DNA from: Chelonoidis abingdonii
Taxonomy: Eukaryota; Chordata; Testudines; Testudinidae
Direction of reading: 5' to 3'
Assembly (NCBI RefSeq): GCF_003597395.2
Contig: NC_133770.1
Span: 206,231,093 to 206,295,092 of the forward strand
Length of the DNA: 64,000 bases
Below, one piece after another: positions 47,962 to 57,734 of the stretch. Numbering within the stretch: the first letter of the stretch is position 1; each line of letters starts with the position of its first letter. A model generated the notes under the pieces. It did no database searches, was not told where the DNA came from, and worked only from the letters and a program-made list of their open reading frames with translations. The position numbers were made by a program, and so were the translations under genes.

Positions 47962-48295
47962 TTAAATGTCTAGAAAACATGACCTATGAGGGAAGATTGA
48001 AAAAAATTGGTTTGCTTAGTCTGGAAAAGAGAAGATTGAGATGATAACAGTTTTCAAGCATGTAAAAAGTTGTTACAAGGAGGAGGGAGAAAAATTGTTT
48101 TTCTTTACATCTGAGGATAGGACAAGAAGCAATGGGCTTAAATTGCAGCAAGGGAGATTTAGGTTGGACATTAGGAAAAACTTCCTGTCAGGGTGATTAA
48201 GCACTGGAATAGATTGCCAGGGAAGTTGTGGAATCTACATCATTGGAGATTTTTAAGAGTCAGTTAGACAAGCACCTGTCAGGGATGGTCTAGAT

Positions 48296-48510
48296 CAGTG
48301 CTTCTCAAAGCCAGTCTGCTGCTTGAAGAGGCGGCCAGCACATCCCTCAGCCTGCACCGCTTCCTGCAGCCCCCATTGGCATGGAGCGGCAAACTGCGGC
48401 CAGTGGGAGCCACGATCATCCAAACCTGCAGACGCAGCAGGTAAACAAACCGGCATGGACCGCTAGGGGTTTTCCCTGAACAAGTGGCGGCCCAACTTTG
48501 AGAAGCACTG
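48296..48510. mobile_element. 215-bp hAT-type MITE in CR1 3' UTR, perfect TIR and TSD
   Basis: 'cagtgcttctcaaag' and 'ctttgagaagcactg' are a perfect 15-bp terminal inverted repeat. The 8-mer gtctagat flanks it exactly (48,288-48,295; 48,511-48,518). Its core ('gcaggtaaacaaaccgg') is shared with the hairpin element at 3,379. Confidence 0.95.
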
Positions 48511-48583
48511 GTCTAGATAATATTTAGTGCAGGAGACTGGATTAGATGACCTCTCAAGGTCCCTTCTAGTTCTATGATTCTAT

Positions 48584-48960
48584 ACATCATGTAACCAGTC
48601 CTCCCAGTGATATCCTGGTCTTTCTTATGAGCTCTTCCAGCGAAGGAGGCTCAATAGCAGAGCCATGTTGCTAAAACTAAGGCAGTGCACTGTGGGTGCA
48701 GGAGTCTGACTGCATTCTTAAAAAACCGAACCTTATTCTGTTAATAGTTTAATTTATTTTACAGGAGTAAATTACTACTCAATGTGAATAACCATACCAG
48801 AATCTGGCCCTTATTGCATATCTAGGGATTTCGTTTTGATACTTTTCAGTCTCTCTCCCACTGCTTTTTGCTGAACCTTCAAGTTTTTTAAACTGGCAAA
48901 ACAAAATAACTTAAAAGAAAAATCAGAAAGTACCAAATATCTCCAAACAACATTTTTTAC
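48584..48960. other. Unclassified sequence
   Basis: Short intervening stretch between the CR1 tail and the gypsy LTR. Nothing was recognised. Confidence 0.5.
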
Positions 48961-49148
48961 TGTAACGTGAGGTTCCTGCACCAGACATGGACTGGCCATG
49001 GAGCATACTTATACCCACCAGATGTGTTCATAATGAGGTGCTTTGATGCTTTGCCAGGTGTGTCTGAGGTTTGTTTAAACAACGTATTTTACATACACAG
49101 TGCCACCTAGTAGCTGAATAGTATAAAACAGTTTAGCATTCCATTACA
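48961..49148 (-). repeat. 3' LTR of the gypsy element, 188 bp
   Basis: Plus-strand text runs from 'tgtaacgtgaggttcctg' to 'agcattccattaca', so the LTR is TGTAA...TTACA on the minus strand. It is alignable by eye along its length with the copy at 53,779-53,977 (shared 'ccaccagatgtgttcat' versus 'acaccagatgtattcat'; 'cagtgccacctagtagctg' versus 'cagtgcaacctactgctg'). A TATA-like 'gggtataagtat' lies on the minus strand. Confidence 0.8.
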
Positions 49149-49159
49149 TCTCCTCCTTT
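49149..49159 (-). other. Polypurine tract of the gypsy element
   Basis: Plus-strand 'tctcctccttt' reads 'aaaggaggaga' on the minus strand, immediately upstream of the 3' LTR start. It is the expected primer site for plus-strand synthesis. Confidence 0.75.
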
Positions 49160-49345
49160 AATTCTACATTCCAATCATATACAATATTTATACTATCACA
49201 CTATCTTTGAAGTTCAGTACGGATCAGTCTGTTAAGTGTCTCTGAATCATACTGCTTTTCTAATTACACGACCTGAATGTATAACAACTTGATCATCTGG
49301 CTGTCCATTAGTTGCAACAACTGACTGTAGTTGGTTTGGAATCCT

Positions 49346-50270
49346 TTAATCTTCTTCTTCTTGTTCCGTTTCTGCCTTCTGTAGGGTTTGGTCTGTTGAT
49401 TGTTCTTTCACAGAAACAAATTGCAGCTGTCGACAGCTTCTGTTAAACTTTCCCCTATCAGTCTCAATCACATACGAATGCTTTTTCTTTATGGACAGCA
49501 GGAGTTGTCGATCCTTTTCTTCATCTAGTTTGACATGAACATGGTCACCAGGTGCCAGACCTTGCAATTCTCTCATTGAGTGATGTCTATTGTAAAACGT
49601 GTTCATGAGCTATTAGCCTTTTTATCCAATCTGGCTGCTCTCTTCATGTCTCACCACTTTGGAAACAGGTTCTTTTCCAAAGTTGGAACAGTAATTCTGA
49701 GTTGTCTTCCCATCAGGAGTTGTGCTGGACTATATGCAATGGTGTTGATCTGTAACTCAGAAGAGAAAGGAATGAATCTTCCTGCCGTAGGATTTTCTTG
49801 GCAGTCTGCAGCTTTCTCACCCTCTCCATTCCCTTATGGGTAATGTGGGCTGCTAGTAATATGATCAAAATCACATTTTGTTCGGAATGACTTAAATTCT
49901 GCTGCAGTGAATTGTGGTCTGTTATCCATCACTACTTGTAATGGAATACTGAAGAGCACAAAAGTGCACGCTAGTATCTCAATAACACTGCAACACTGTT
50001 ATGGCTTTCAAGTACATTATTTCTACATACTTGAAAAAATAATCCACAACAACCAGAAAATTAAGTCCTCTGAATTCACATAAATCTGCGGCTAGTCTCT
50101 TCCAAAGTCTGTCTGGTAGATGGTACTAAAGGTTCTTTGTGTTGTGTTGGTCTTTTAGTTCTGCAGTGTTCAAATACAGATATTTTATTCTTCATGTCCT
50201 TACTGATGCACGGCCACCATACTTACTGGTTGACCCATTACAGCATTTAGTTAATCCTTGATACCTTTAA
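49346..50270 (-). pseudogene. Gypsy integrase remnant
   Basis: The C-terminal part at 49,346-49,606 reads as one frame: NRHHSMRELQGLAPGDHVHV, a typical basic/beta-barrel tail that binds DNA. Upstream on the minus strand the DDE core is readable across frames: LVVVDYFFKYVE near 50,030-50,065 (first Asp), a DN.PQFTAAEFKSF block near 49,890-49,935 (second Asp, with substitution) and a NGE block near 49,820-49,835 (Glu). Stops and frameshifts abolish function. Confidence 0.75.
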
Positions 50271-51060
50271 CGGATGAAGTTTAGAATTTCTCCTCTCATT
50301 CTGTTTGGAATTATGGTACAACTGCCTTTGATCATGAGTCTAGCTGACTCGCTTAATCGTCCATGCACCACAAGGTACACGTTGGTCAATTCCTTAGTGT
50401 CCTTTAGATACTTGGGCCAGCCACCCCTAATGTAACTTAAAACTTCCTCAAGTTGAAGTTGTTGTTTGTAGCTAGGAGTGATCTTGTTTCTGACACTGGT
50501 CTGTATGCATCCACATATGCCTTGCATCATCGTCAAGCTCACAATGTCTACTACTACCAGTTTTCTCCCTGGAACATATTTTAGCAGTTGGGTACATTGA
50601 ATTGACCTCAGCAATAGACGTTGGCATCTCAGAAGTGCTTGATCCAGGCCTCTTTCCTTGATAAGGGTTACAAGCAACTTATGGTCTGTTGTCAGTGTAA
50701 ATTAATCCGGTCCACAGAGATATCTATAAAGCTCTCATGCGCCCATACACTTGCCAGGCACTCCTTTTCAATCTGTGCATATCATTTTTCTGCTTCTGTA
50801 AATCTATAAGAGCAAAATGCAACTCGCTTCCACTCAGAGCCATGTTGTTACAACAGCATACAACCTAGGCCATAGCTTGTGTCCACACGGACTATTGTGA
50901 GTTTGTTCATACTACAGTACTGGAGCTGTTAAGATCATTCCTTTTTAATTTGGCCCTCATACACAAGATGTATTGTACTTTAACAGTTCATTCAGTGCTT
51001 TTGTCACTGTAGAAAGGTCTTGTAGATATCAACCAAGGTAATTTACCATTAATTGGAGTA
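50270..51060 (-). pseudogene. Gypsy RNase H and linker remnant
   Basis: The 136-codon minus frame at 50,267-50,677 has LVTLIKERGLDQA, RCQRLLLR and KYVPGRKLVVVD, matching the end of gypsy RNase H (the DHKxLxxL...PRxQRxxL...Y.PGKxxxxAD region) and the entry to the integrase zinc finger. The final catalytic Asp is in the visible VVVD block. Upstream, 50,680-51,060 is out of frame and poorly readable. Confidence 0.7.
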
Positions 51061-51690
51061 TTCAGTTCTTAAATTGCTTTTAATTTCTCAGGGCTAGGCA
51101 TCGGTTTTTCCTTGTTTAGCATCAGTCCAGACTGACTGATTAGGCTTAGGATTTCACTGAGGGTCTTGTTATGCTCTTCCACTGAAGATCCATGCATTAG
51201 AATATTATCCATGAATACTACAACTCCATTTGTGTTTGTTAATAATTCTGCCACCTTTCTTTGGAAAATTTCAGGTGTATTGTTAATCCTAAAAGTTAAT
51301 ATTTGAAAGCAAACTCTCCCAAAGGCGGTGAGATATGTAGTCAGTTTAGAACTTCCTTTGGCTAAAGGAATTTGCTAGAATCCACTTGAGACATCCAACT
51401 TGGAGAATACTGTAGCTACTTTAACTTTGGGGAGGAAGTCATCCTTGTTGGGAGAATATATTTTTCTTTCACAACAGCTTCATTAAGTCTTAATATGCAC
51501 ACAGATCTGTATTTTTCTATTTTTCTTTATAATTAGTAACATTGGGGTACACCATGCTGTGGGCTCAGAGATTTTTCTCCATTATGCTAGTTTCCTCCAT
51601 TCTTTTTTTAACTCAGTTTCCACTTTATGAAGTAATGGAAAAGGAATCCTGCAAGGTGTATGCACACTTATGGTTCAGCATCTTTTCTTA
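51061..51690 (-). pseudogene. Gypsy reverse-transcriptase remnant
   Basis: The minus strand at 51,069-51,254 reads VVVFMDNILMHGSSVEEHN, the RT catalytic block with FMDN in place of the usual (Y/F)xDD, followed by LSLISQSGLMLNKEK. Upstream, fragments of the fingers/palm (phenylalanine-glycine-type block near 51,310-51,340) lie in other frames. The lost second Asp would abolish polymerisation. Confidence 0.8.
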
Positions 51691-51703
51691 AGATTATTTA
51701 TAA

Positions 51704-51909
51704 CAGGGGTAGGCAACCTATGGCACACGTGCCAAAGGCGGCACGTGAGCTGATTTTCAGTGGCACTCACATACAACAATAGTTTAGTTATATATTATAT
51801 TATATTATATATTATAGACTTATAGAAAGAGACCTTCTAAAAAAAACCTTAAATTAGAGTGAATAAATGAAGACTCGGCACAGCACTTCTGAAAGGTTGC
51901 TGACCCCTG
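51704..51909. mobile_element. hAT-type MITE nested in the gypsy element, 206 bp
   Basis: The ends 'caggggtaggcaacc' and 'gttgctgacccctg' are inverted. The flanks atttataa (51,696-51,703) and atttatac (51,910-51,917) match 7/8. Same family as 23,176-23,484, but it lacks about 100 bp after 'tggcactcaca' and a second short interior block, and has a (TATAT)n expansion. Confidence 0.85.
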
Positions 51910-51917
51910 ATTTATAC

Positions 51918-52300
51918 TGAAACTCCTTTCGTAAGCCCAGTTTCACCAAATATTCCATTGAGTTCTGCCACCTTTCTTCCACTACGCCCATCATGTTTGC
52001 CACACTGTGACTGAAAAGGCTGTTGGTTTGTGATCCTTGTTCACATACACTCTGAATACACAGCTTTTGTCTTTGCACATTGTTTCTATGGTGAACTGGC
52101 GGTTTAGAACACCTGCAGTGCTACTCAGAGCTGTGTCAGGTGACTTCAGCTCTGGCAGAGTAAAGATTATTGTAAGTCCCTTCTGAGATGCCTGTGATGT
52201 CAGCTCCTGAGTCAGTTTTAAAGTCAATAGTCTTTCCATGAATATTCATTTTCACTCTATGTCATCACAAGTGATATATCCCAAAAACAATGGCTCTTGA
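51918..52300 (-). pseudogene. Gypsy protease remnant
   Basis: On the minus strand near 52,180-52,235 the frame reads IDFKTDSGADITGIS, the aspartic-protease active site (D-S-G-A). The protease would mature Gag-Pol. The rest continues in a shifted frame (SVCEQGSQTNSLFSHSVAN, about 51,985-52,045). It is interrupted by frameshifts. Confidence 0.75.
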
Positions 52301-53778
52301 TTGTCTATAATATGAGTCAACTCCCTGACTGCTTTGGTGTGGGAAACAGTTGCAAAATGGCCATGTTTCATACATGTATTACACTATGCACCTTTGGCTG
52401 GAGATACATAATGTCTTGGAATATGACTTTTTCTACACCTTGTGCACATTGGCTAGAATTTGTTCCTTCTAGTTCTCTCTGCTTGTCTCAGGGGCTTTTA
52501 CAATAATGACTTTTAACATTCATGTCTGTTTATAGCTTCTAAGCTCGTTTTAGGTTTTCAAGTTGCCCGATTTGTTCTGTTCCTTGACTAATTCTGACTC
52601 TTTTGCTATCTGTATAGCTTTGGCTAGGGTTAAATCTCTCTTCAGTTGTAGCTGCTTTGAAAGGCTTTTATCTAGTTAACCAATAACCAGCCTCTCTCTC
52701 ATTTTCCATTACCCAAATCACAGTTTTCAGCCAATGTATGCTGAACTCTTATAAAACATTCAACATTTCCCCTCATTCTTGAATTCTCTGACGAAAACAT
52801 GCTCTTTCATAAACTACATATTTCTGAGGTATGAAGTATGCATCAAATATAGCCAGAACCCTTTCTCAGTCATCACTGTGACTGTCTTCAGTAATGTCAA
52901 AGGATTTAAAGATATGCAACCTGCTTCGTCATAGCTAGGGCCCTACCTGGGCCATGAAAAACATGTCACGGACTGTGAAATCTGGTCTCCCCCATAAAAT
53001 CTGGTCTTTTGTGTACTTTTACCCTACACTCTAAAGATTTAATGGGACAGACCAGCGATTCTTAAACTTGGGGTCCCAACCCAAAAGGAGATTGTGGGGG
53101 GAGGTTGCAAGGTTACTGTAGGGGGGTCACAGTATTGCTGCCCCTATTTCTGTGTTGTCTTAAGAGCTGAGCAGCCAGAGAGCAGTGGCTGCTGGCCAGA
53201 CACCCAGCTCTGAAGGCAGCACCTCACCAGCAGCAACACAGAAGTAAGGATAGCAGTACCATACCCTGCCATCCTTACTTCTGTACTGCTGCTGGTAGCA
53301 GCCCTGCTTTCAGAGCCAGCAGCCTCTGCTCTCTGGCCATACAGCTCTGAAGGCAGTACAGAAATAAAGGGGGCAATACCGTGACACTCCTACAATAATC
53401 TTGCAACCCTCCCAACAATTCCTTTTCAGTCAGGACCCCTACAGTTACAACACAGTGAAATTTCAGATTTAAATACATGAAATCATGAAATTTACGATTT
53501 TTAAAATCCTATGACCATGACATTGACCAAAATGGACTGTGAATTTGGTAGGACCCTAGCCAAAGCATAAATTAGGGAAGATATCTGTATATTTCCAGTT
53601 CCTTTGTGGAATTTGTTTTCAATTTGAAATCTTGCAAAATACTGCTTCCAGACTGTCCATTAGGAAGATTTATCAAAGTTGAAGTCCTCTGGGACAGTGA
53701 AGAGTGGCATGTTGGAAGTTCCTTCGGTCTGCAACCTTTGTTACTGTTTTCCTTGTGTTTCTGTTCTAAATTTACTCA
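52301..53778 (-). pseudogene. Gypsy gag remnant (split by a DNA transposon)
   Basis: Minus-strand fragments such as FDAYFIPQKYVVYERACF near 52,800-52,855 and ATTEERFNPS-type text near 52,620-52,650 resemble the capsid region of vertebrate Ty3/gypsy gag. A cysteine-rich stretch near 52,330-52,400 may be a nucleocapsid zinc knuckle. The gene is split at 52,936-53,558 by another element. The identification rests mainly on position between 5' LTR and protease. Confidence 0.5.
52936..53558. mobile_element. 623-bp DNA transposon nested in gag, TAGGGCCCTACC termini
   Basis: The left 'tagggccctacc' and right 'ggtaggaccctа' are inverted ends (right strand text ggtagga-cccta). The flanks gtcatagc (52,928-52,935) and gccaaagc (53,559-53,566) match 6/8. 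The interior is itself symmetrical: 'gcagccagagagcagtggc' and 'cagcctctgctctctggcc' lie in opposite orientation around 53,250. It is non-coding and hAT-like by TSD length. Confidence 0.7.
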
Positions 53779-53977
53779 TGACACCATGTCATTCTCCTGT
53801 ACCAGATACTGACTAGCTATAGAGCCTGTTCACAGACACCAGATGTATTCATCATAAGATTATTTAATGCTCTTCCAGGTCTCCAATTCTCCAGTCTCCA
53901 ATTCATTTAAATAAGGCATTTTACACACAGTGCAACCTACTGCTGAACAGTATAACAGAGTTTAGTATTTCATCACA
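53779..53977 (-). repeat. 5' LTR of the gypsy element, about 199 bp
   Basis: It pairs with 48,961-49,148. The right edge at 'catcaca' (53,977) is clear. The left edge is ambiguous by a few bases because of divergence. The many differences between the two LTRs indicate an old insertion. Confidence 0.75.
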
Positions 53978-54059
53978 TACTGCACACTTATGCAGTATGT
54001 CTCTCTGTCCCTCTCCAGCGGCTGGGCACACAGAGAGGTTTATGAGTCTTCCTCTTGCT

Positions 54060-54190
54060 TTTCAATAACAGAGATAGGTCTTCTAGCTCAGGCAGTAGGG
54101 ACTCTAACTTTTAAAACAAGAGATCTGGGTTTGATTCCTGCTGCGGACATCACACCCAGAAGCAGCACTTTACATTTAGATTTGGATTAA
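54060..54190 (+). repeat. tRNA-Lys-like SINE head (Cry I type)
   Basis: 'tctagctcaggcagtaggg' (A box region), 'ctaacttttaaaacaag' (anticodon-arm region with TTT) and 'gatctgggtttgattcctg' (B box) follow tRNA-Lys spacing. The body after it is not tRNA. The mismatches and lack of an acceptor stem exclude a functional tRNA. The tortoise Cry I SINE is the best known match by type. Confidence 0.65.
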
Positions 54191-54690
54191 GCGTAGTTTG
54201 AGCCAACTACATCTCACTAAAATGTCTGCTCTCAGTGGTTATTCCCACTGTTAAGGCTTCTTTTCAGATGCTTCACTTCCCATATCAGTAGCAATACCAC
54301 TGAAAGTCTTGTGGTCATGGTCACAGCCAGTACAAAATCCTGAGTTAATGTAATGATGAAGGCTGAGATTTTAAACACAATATTTAGTAACCTCAAAGAT
54401 TTTGGTTCCTGCAGACACTACAGCTCAGCCCATTTGCGCACATGTAGGATTTTTAATAATATATGTAGTGTCAATGACTTAATTTTATGTGCAAGGCAAT
54501 CAAGTCTCAGTTATTGTATGAAATATAATTCTAAACCACTTGCCTTTTGTATACTAAAAATCCAAAAACATAACAATCCAGAAGCAAGTTCTTTGTAATT
54601 CATTTCCTAGTTTAAAAAAAAACACAACTATAAATGAATATGTTTATTTCAGTGAGCAATGTTTGAAAGAAGTGTAGTATACTAATACTA

Positions 54691-54905
54691 CCCAGCTCTT
54701 TTCCCATCTATCTAACTCAGAGCACTTTACAAAGGAGGTCAGTATCATTATTCCCATTTTACAGATGGAGAAACTGAGGCACAGAAGGGGAGGTTTGTTG
54801 CTCAAGCTCACCCAACATGCAGGTGGCAGAGCCCCAGACAGAAATCAGGTTGGCTTAGTCCCAATCCCATGCTTTATCATCCACTAGGCCATACTGCCTC
54901 TTTTT
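54691..54905 (-). repeat. MIR/CORE-type SINE, minus strand, fairly complete
   Basis: Reverse-complement blocks: 'cactttacaaaggaggtca', 'cccattttacagatggagaa', 'actgaggcacagaaggggag', 'aggtggcagagcc', then at the tRNA end 'ccactaggccatactgcctc', whose complement gives an A box. Confidence 0.75.
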
Positions 54906-56898
54906 GTCTCTATCTGGACTTCTGTAGCATAGCGTAGTGTAAATGCACATCTTCTATATTTGTAATATACAGTTTTTAAGCACTTATAACTTTACAATTC
55001 CAAAACAAAATTACTTCCAACATGTCAAACGCCCTGAATCTGCAAGGAATGCGCTCTGGGATGCCCCCTAAGCCCAGTGGAATTCATTGTAGGGCTGGGG
55101 CCTACTTTCATGGCAAGACTGAAGCTCTAAAGAAATCTGTTTGAATTATGAGAGATTAATAAAATAATGCAGATGCTTTTTTTAAGTACAGAAAAGAGAA
55201 AATAAATTCCACACACTATTAATTCAACACACAGTCAAACGAATTTTTACCAAATTTACCAAACCAAATTTATCTGGAAGTTGGGGAGAAATATGAAAAA
55301 TTTTAGCCCGCGAGGCTAATTATTTTCAGTGACACCATCATTTTGGGAAACTACGGACGTATCACAGCTTTCCAAATAGTATGGGATATGCACTTCAACT
55401 CAAGTTTCCAGCTAGAAGTCTCTTGCAAATATATGCTTTTTCCTCTATTACTCAGCTGCATGATATTAGCCACAAAATTGCACTTTAAAAAGATCTTAGT
55501 AGACACTGACAAGATTTTAATTCAAACATGCTGAAGCACTTGAGCAATATACTAGCATTTTATACGGATGTTACCAGTGTTCACAGTTGGAGTAACCCTC
55601 CACCCAGGAGCCGAAGAAAACAAGAACTTAGTTTCTCCCCCTTTTATTAAATGCATGTTCATTGCAAGCCAGCCTTTAAAAAAAATTAAATCAGCTAAAT
55701 TAAAATAACAAATAAAACTATGAATTCTTCTGTACATTTTTCTGAAAAATCTTCCTGTATTGTAATACGTCCCAAACCCATCCATAGTTTGATTATTCAC
55801 CACATTAGCAAAGATAACTTAGCATTTTGCATACTCTTTGAATCACAAGAGGCGAAAGAAACTCACATACAGCCTCCAACGCACACATTTTTATTTCATT
55901 GAAACTTTAATTAAACCATTGTTAGTATGATAATATACTACCTAGAGCCTAATGCCCAACCAAGATGTGGGCCTCATTGTAGTAATAAGCATGTACAAAC
56001 ATATAGTGTGAAACAAACCTTGTCCCAGAAATCTATTCATATACACACAGGGTACATACTGGATTAAACAGAACTAAGGCATTAACATGGAAACTGTTCT
56101 TATTGTTCTGGTAATTATTTGCAAAAACTTAAATGCTGAGATCAACGTAACTCAACAATGTCTGCTGTGTGATGGGGGTGAATAGGAAATAAGTTACAAA
56201 TAAACATGTACAAAATCAATATAAAAGCTACTACAGTTGTAATTTAAGTCCGCAAATTCTGAAGGTTCAGGATTTCTCTCTCTCTTTTTTGCCACCCTAC
56301 TGGGTGTCAAAACTTCTGTTTAAAATAGCTGACTGAAATATAGCCACTCCATTTTAAAATCCATTTTGTTCTCTTCAAGTATATGTGCACGTGTGAATGA
56401 CACCCCTGGAGATTCAAGTCTGTTGTTTACCCATGGAACAGGTTACAACATGGACAGCAGCAGTGCAACATCCTGAACTGTCTTGTCAATGTGTCCACTG
56501 AGAACTGGATTAGGATCACACAGGCCACTGAACAGCCATCAGAGGATACTGACTTTCAATTATTATCTGCAATTTATTATCGTCTGGTTAAATTTACAAT
56601 CCAGTTAAACAATAGCCTCAGCAAAGTCATGAGCTTTTTTCTTACTGAAATTTTTAACCTCACCTTCATTAGATATACCGCTAATACCATAATACAAGCA
56701 ACTAGAACAAAAACAGCCATATTATGTCAATGAAATTTTACTATATCACAGCTGGATTTTTTTTTTTTTTTTTTGTGTGTGTGGCAAGCTGAGGATCCAG
56801 GCTAACGCCGCCCAATACACACAATTAAAAAACAAATAAAAGCCATAACCATTAAATCATTCATTGTGCCTGGAATGTACAGATTTCATTTCTATTAT
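54906..56898. other. Long unclassified stretch
   Basis: AT-rich, with T16 at 56,758-56,774. No gene or element was recognised. Confidence 0.45.
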
Positions 56899-57033
56899 CA
56901 GAGGGGTAGCCGTGTTAGTCTGGATCTGTAAAAGCAGTAACGAGTTCTGTGGCACCTTGTAGACTAACAGATGTACTGAAGCATGAGCTTTCATGGGTGA
57001 ATACCCACTTTGTTGGATGAATGTAGATGCTTG
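56899..57033 (+). mobile_element. Short retroposon, 135 bp, perfect 12-bp TSD
   Basis: Begins 'cagaggggtagccgtgttag' and ends 'gaatgtagatgcttg'. The 12-mer catttctattat flanks it exactly (56,887-56,898; 57,034-57,045). The copy at 17,068 shares the 3' part in inverted orientation. There is no A-tail, coding sequence or terminal inverted repeat. The long TSD and 5' truncation of the other copy indicate retroposition. The parent family is not assigned (a Penelope-like or LINE-derived tail are possibilities). Confidence 0.75.
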
Positions 57034-57045
57034 CATTTCTATTAT

Positions 57046-57607
57046 GTTATTTATTGTTTAGCTCTGTAACTAAATTGTATCACTGAAGCATTTGCTAAAC
57101 ATTGGTACAGCAAGAGAGATGCTACATAAAATAAACTTATTATTATAACTACATTGACTATACCAGCTTAGTGAACTAAAATTTTTTTTATTTATTATTA
57201 ATTATTATCATTATTATTATTTTTACGTCCCCCATGCAAAGACTTAGTTTATCTGGTCCGTCATTGACAAGGGGAGTGGTAATTCTCATGCCTTATTCTG
57301 CACTATGACTCTCCTCTTTAATGCCAATCCATCTTCTGCTATTTCATTCTTCACCAAGCATTGAGAGGCTATTCATTTTATATAGATACATACACACACA
57401 CACACACACACACATATGCATATACACAGAGAGAGACAGACACAGCAGATCAATATGAAGCTACTGAAAACATTACCACCAGGGCCTCACGCTCCCTGGA
57501 GACATCTAGATACAACCGTGTACCCCTTCATCATTCTCCTTCCTTCACTGAAACAAACACTGGCACTCCTGGCTAACCCTAGTTATAATTTGCTATTTTC
57601 TATACAG
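57046..57607. other. Unclassified sequence upstream of the candidate exon
   Basis: (AC)n lies at 57,391-57,414. The last about 40 nt have intron-end features: a branch-like 'ggctaac' at 57,571-57,577 and a T-rich tract to 'atacag'. Confidence 0.4.
57391..57414 (+). repeat. (AC)n microsatellite
   Basis: About eleven uninterrupted AC units. Confidence 0.9.
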
Positions 57608-57721
57608 GTCCTAAATGACACTATCAAGCACCAGCAGTTTGATCAAGCTGTTATTGAAATTAACGGTGTTTTAAGCATCCAAACCACCAAGCACTTTGTG
57701 AGCACCCCTGGAAATAAATAA
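57608..57721 (+). CDS. Candidate last coding exon, unrecognised gene
   Basis: A textbook intron end ('ggctaac' branch-like site, then 'tttgctattttctatacag') precedes 114 nt that read in phase 0 as 37 codons plus TAA: VLNDTIKHQQFDQAVIEING followed by VLSIQTTKHFVSTPGNK. Codon choice and residue mix look like real protein and there is no repeat signature. Overlapping AATAAA signals begin at 57,713, directly at the stop codon, so the 3' UTR could be short, although (AAAT)n arrays create such signals by chance. I do not recognise the family and see no preceding exon in the window. No initiator is proposed because it would be an internal splice product. Confidence 0.35.
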   Translation, partial: VLNDTIKHQQFDQAVIEINGVLSIQTTKHFVSTPGNK

Positions 57722-57731
57722 ATAAATAAAA
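57712..57731 (+). repeat. (AAAT)n tract overlapping AATAAA signals
   Basis: Four to five AAAT units following the candidate stop codon. They supply multiple AATAAA polyadenylation-like hexamers. Confidence 0.85.
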
Positions 57732-57734
57732 CTG

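Larger units (their letters stand above)
46870..48583 (+). mobile_element. CR1 LINE, 5'-truncated, carrying two nested hAT elements
   Basis: It begins within the reverse-transcriptase region and runs through the end of ORF2 to a 3' UTR ending 'gttctatgattctata'. The UTR blocks 'ggttggacattaggaaaaa' and 'gattgccagggaagttgtgg' are present. A 125-bp hAT interrupts ORF2 at 47,324-47,448 and a 215-bp hAT interrupts the 3' UTR at 48,296-48,510. Without these, the CR1 part is about 1.37 kb. Confidence 0.9.
48961..53977 (-). mobile_element. Complete but decayed Ty3/gypsy LTR retrotransposon
   Basis: Two short LTRs (48,961-49,148 and about 53,779-53,977) bound about 4.6 kb. On the minus strand the order is LTR, gag remnant, protease, RT, RNase H, integrase, polypurine tract, LTR. 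The order RT then integrase places it in Ty3/gypsy rather than Ty1/copia. All frames are broken. Two DNA elements (51,704-51,909 and 52,936-53,558) are nested. 'tactg' occurs at both outer edges (48,958-48,962; 53,978-53,982) but overlaps the assumed left LTR end, so the TSD is uncertain. No retroviral envelope gene is seen. Confidence 0.85.

Noticed and set aside
48958..53982. tactg as the TSD of the gypsy element
   Set aside because: It overlaps the TG of the left LTR as defined by alignment, so the match may be chance.
54060..54135. Functional tRNA-Lys gene
   Set aside because: No acceptor-stem pairing is visible and several tRNA positions are changed; it is a SINE head.
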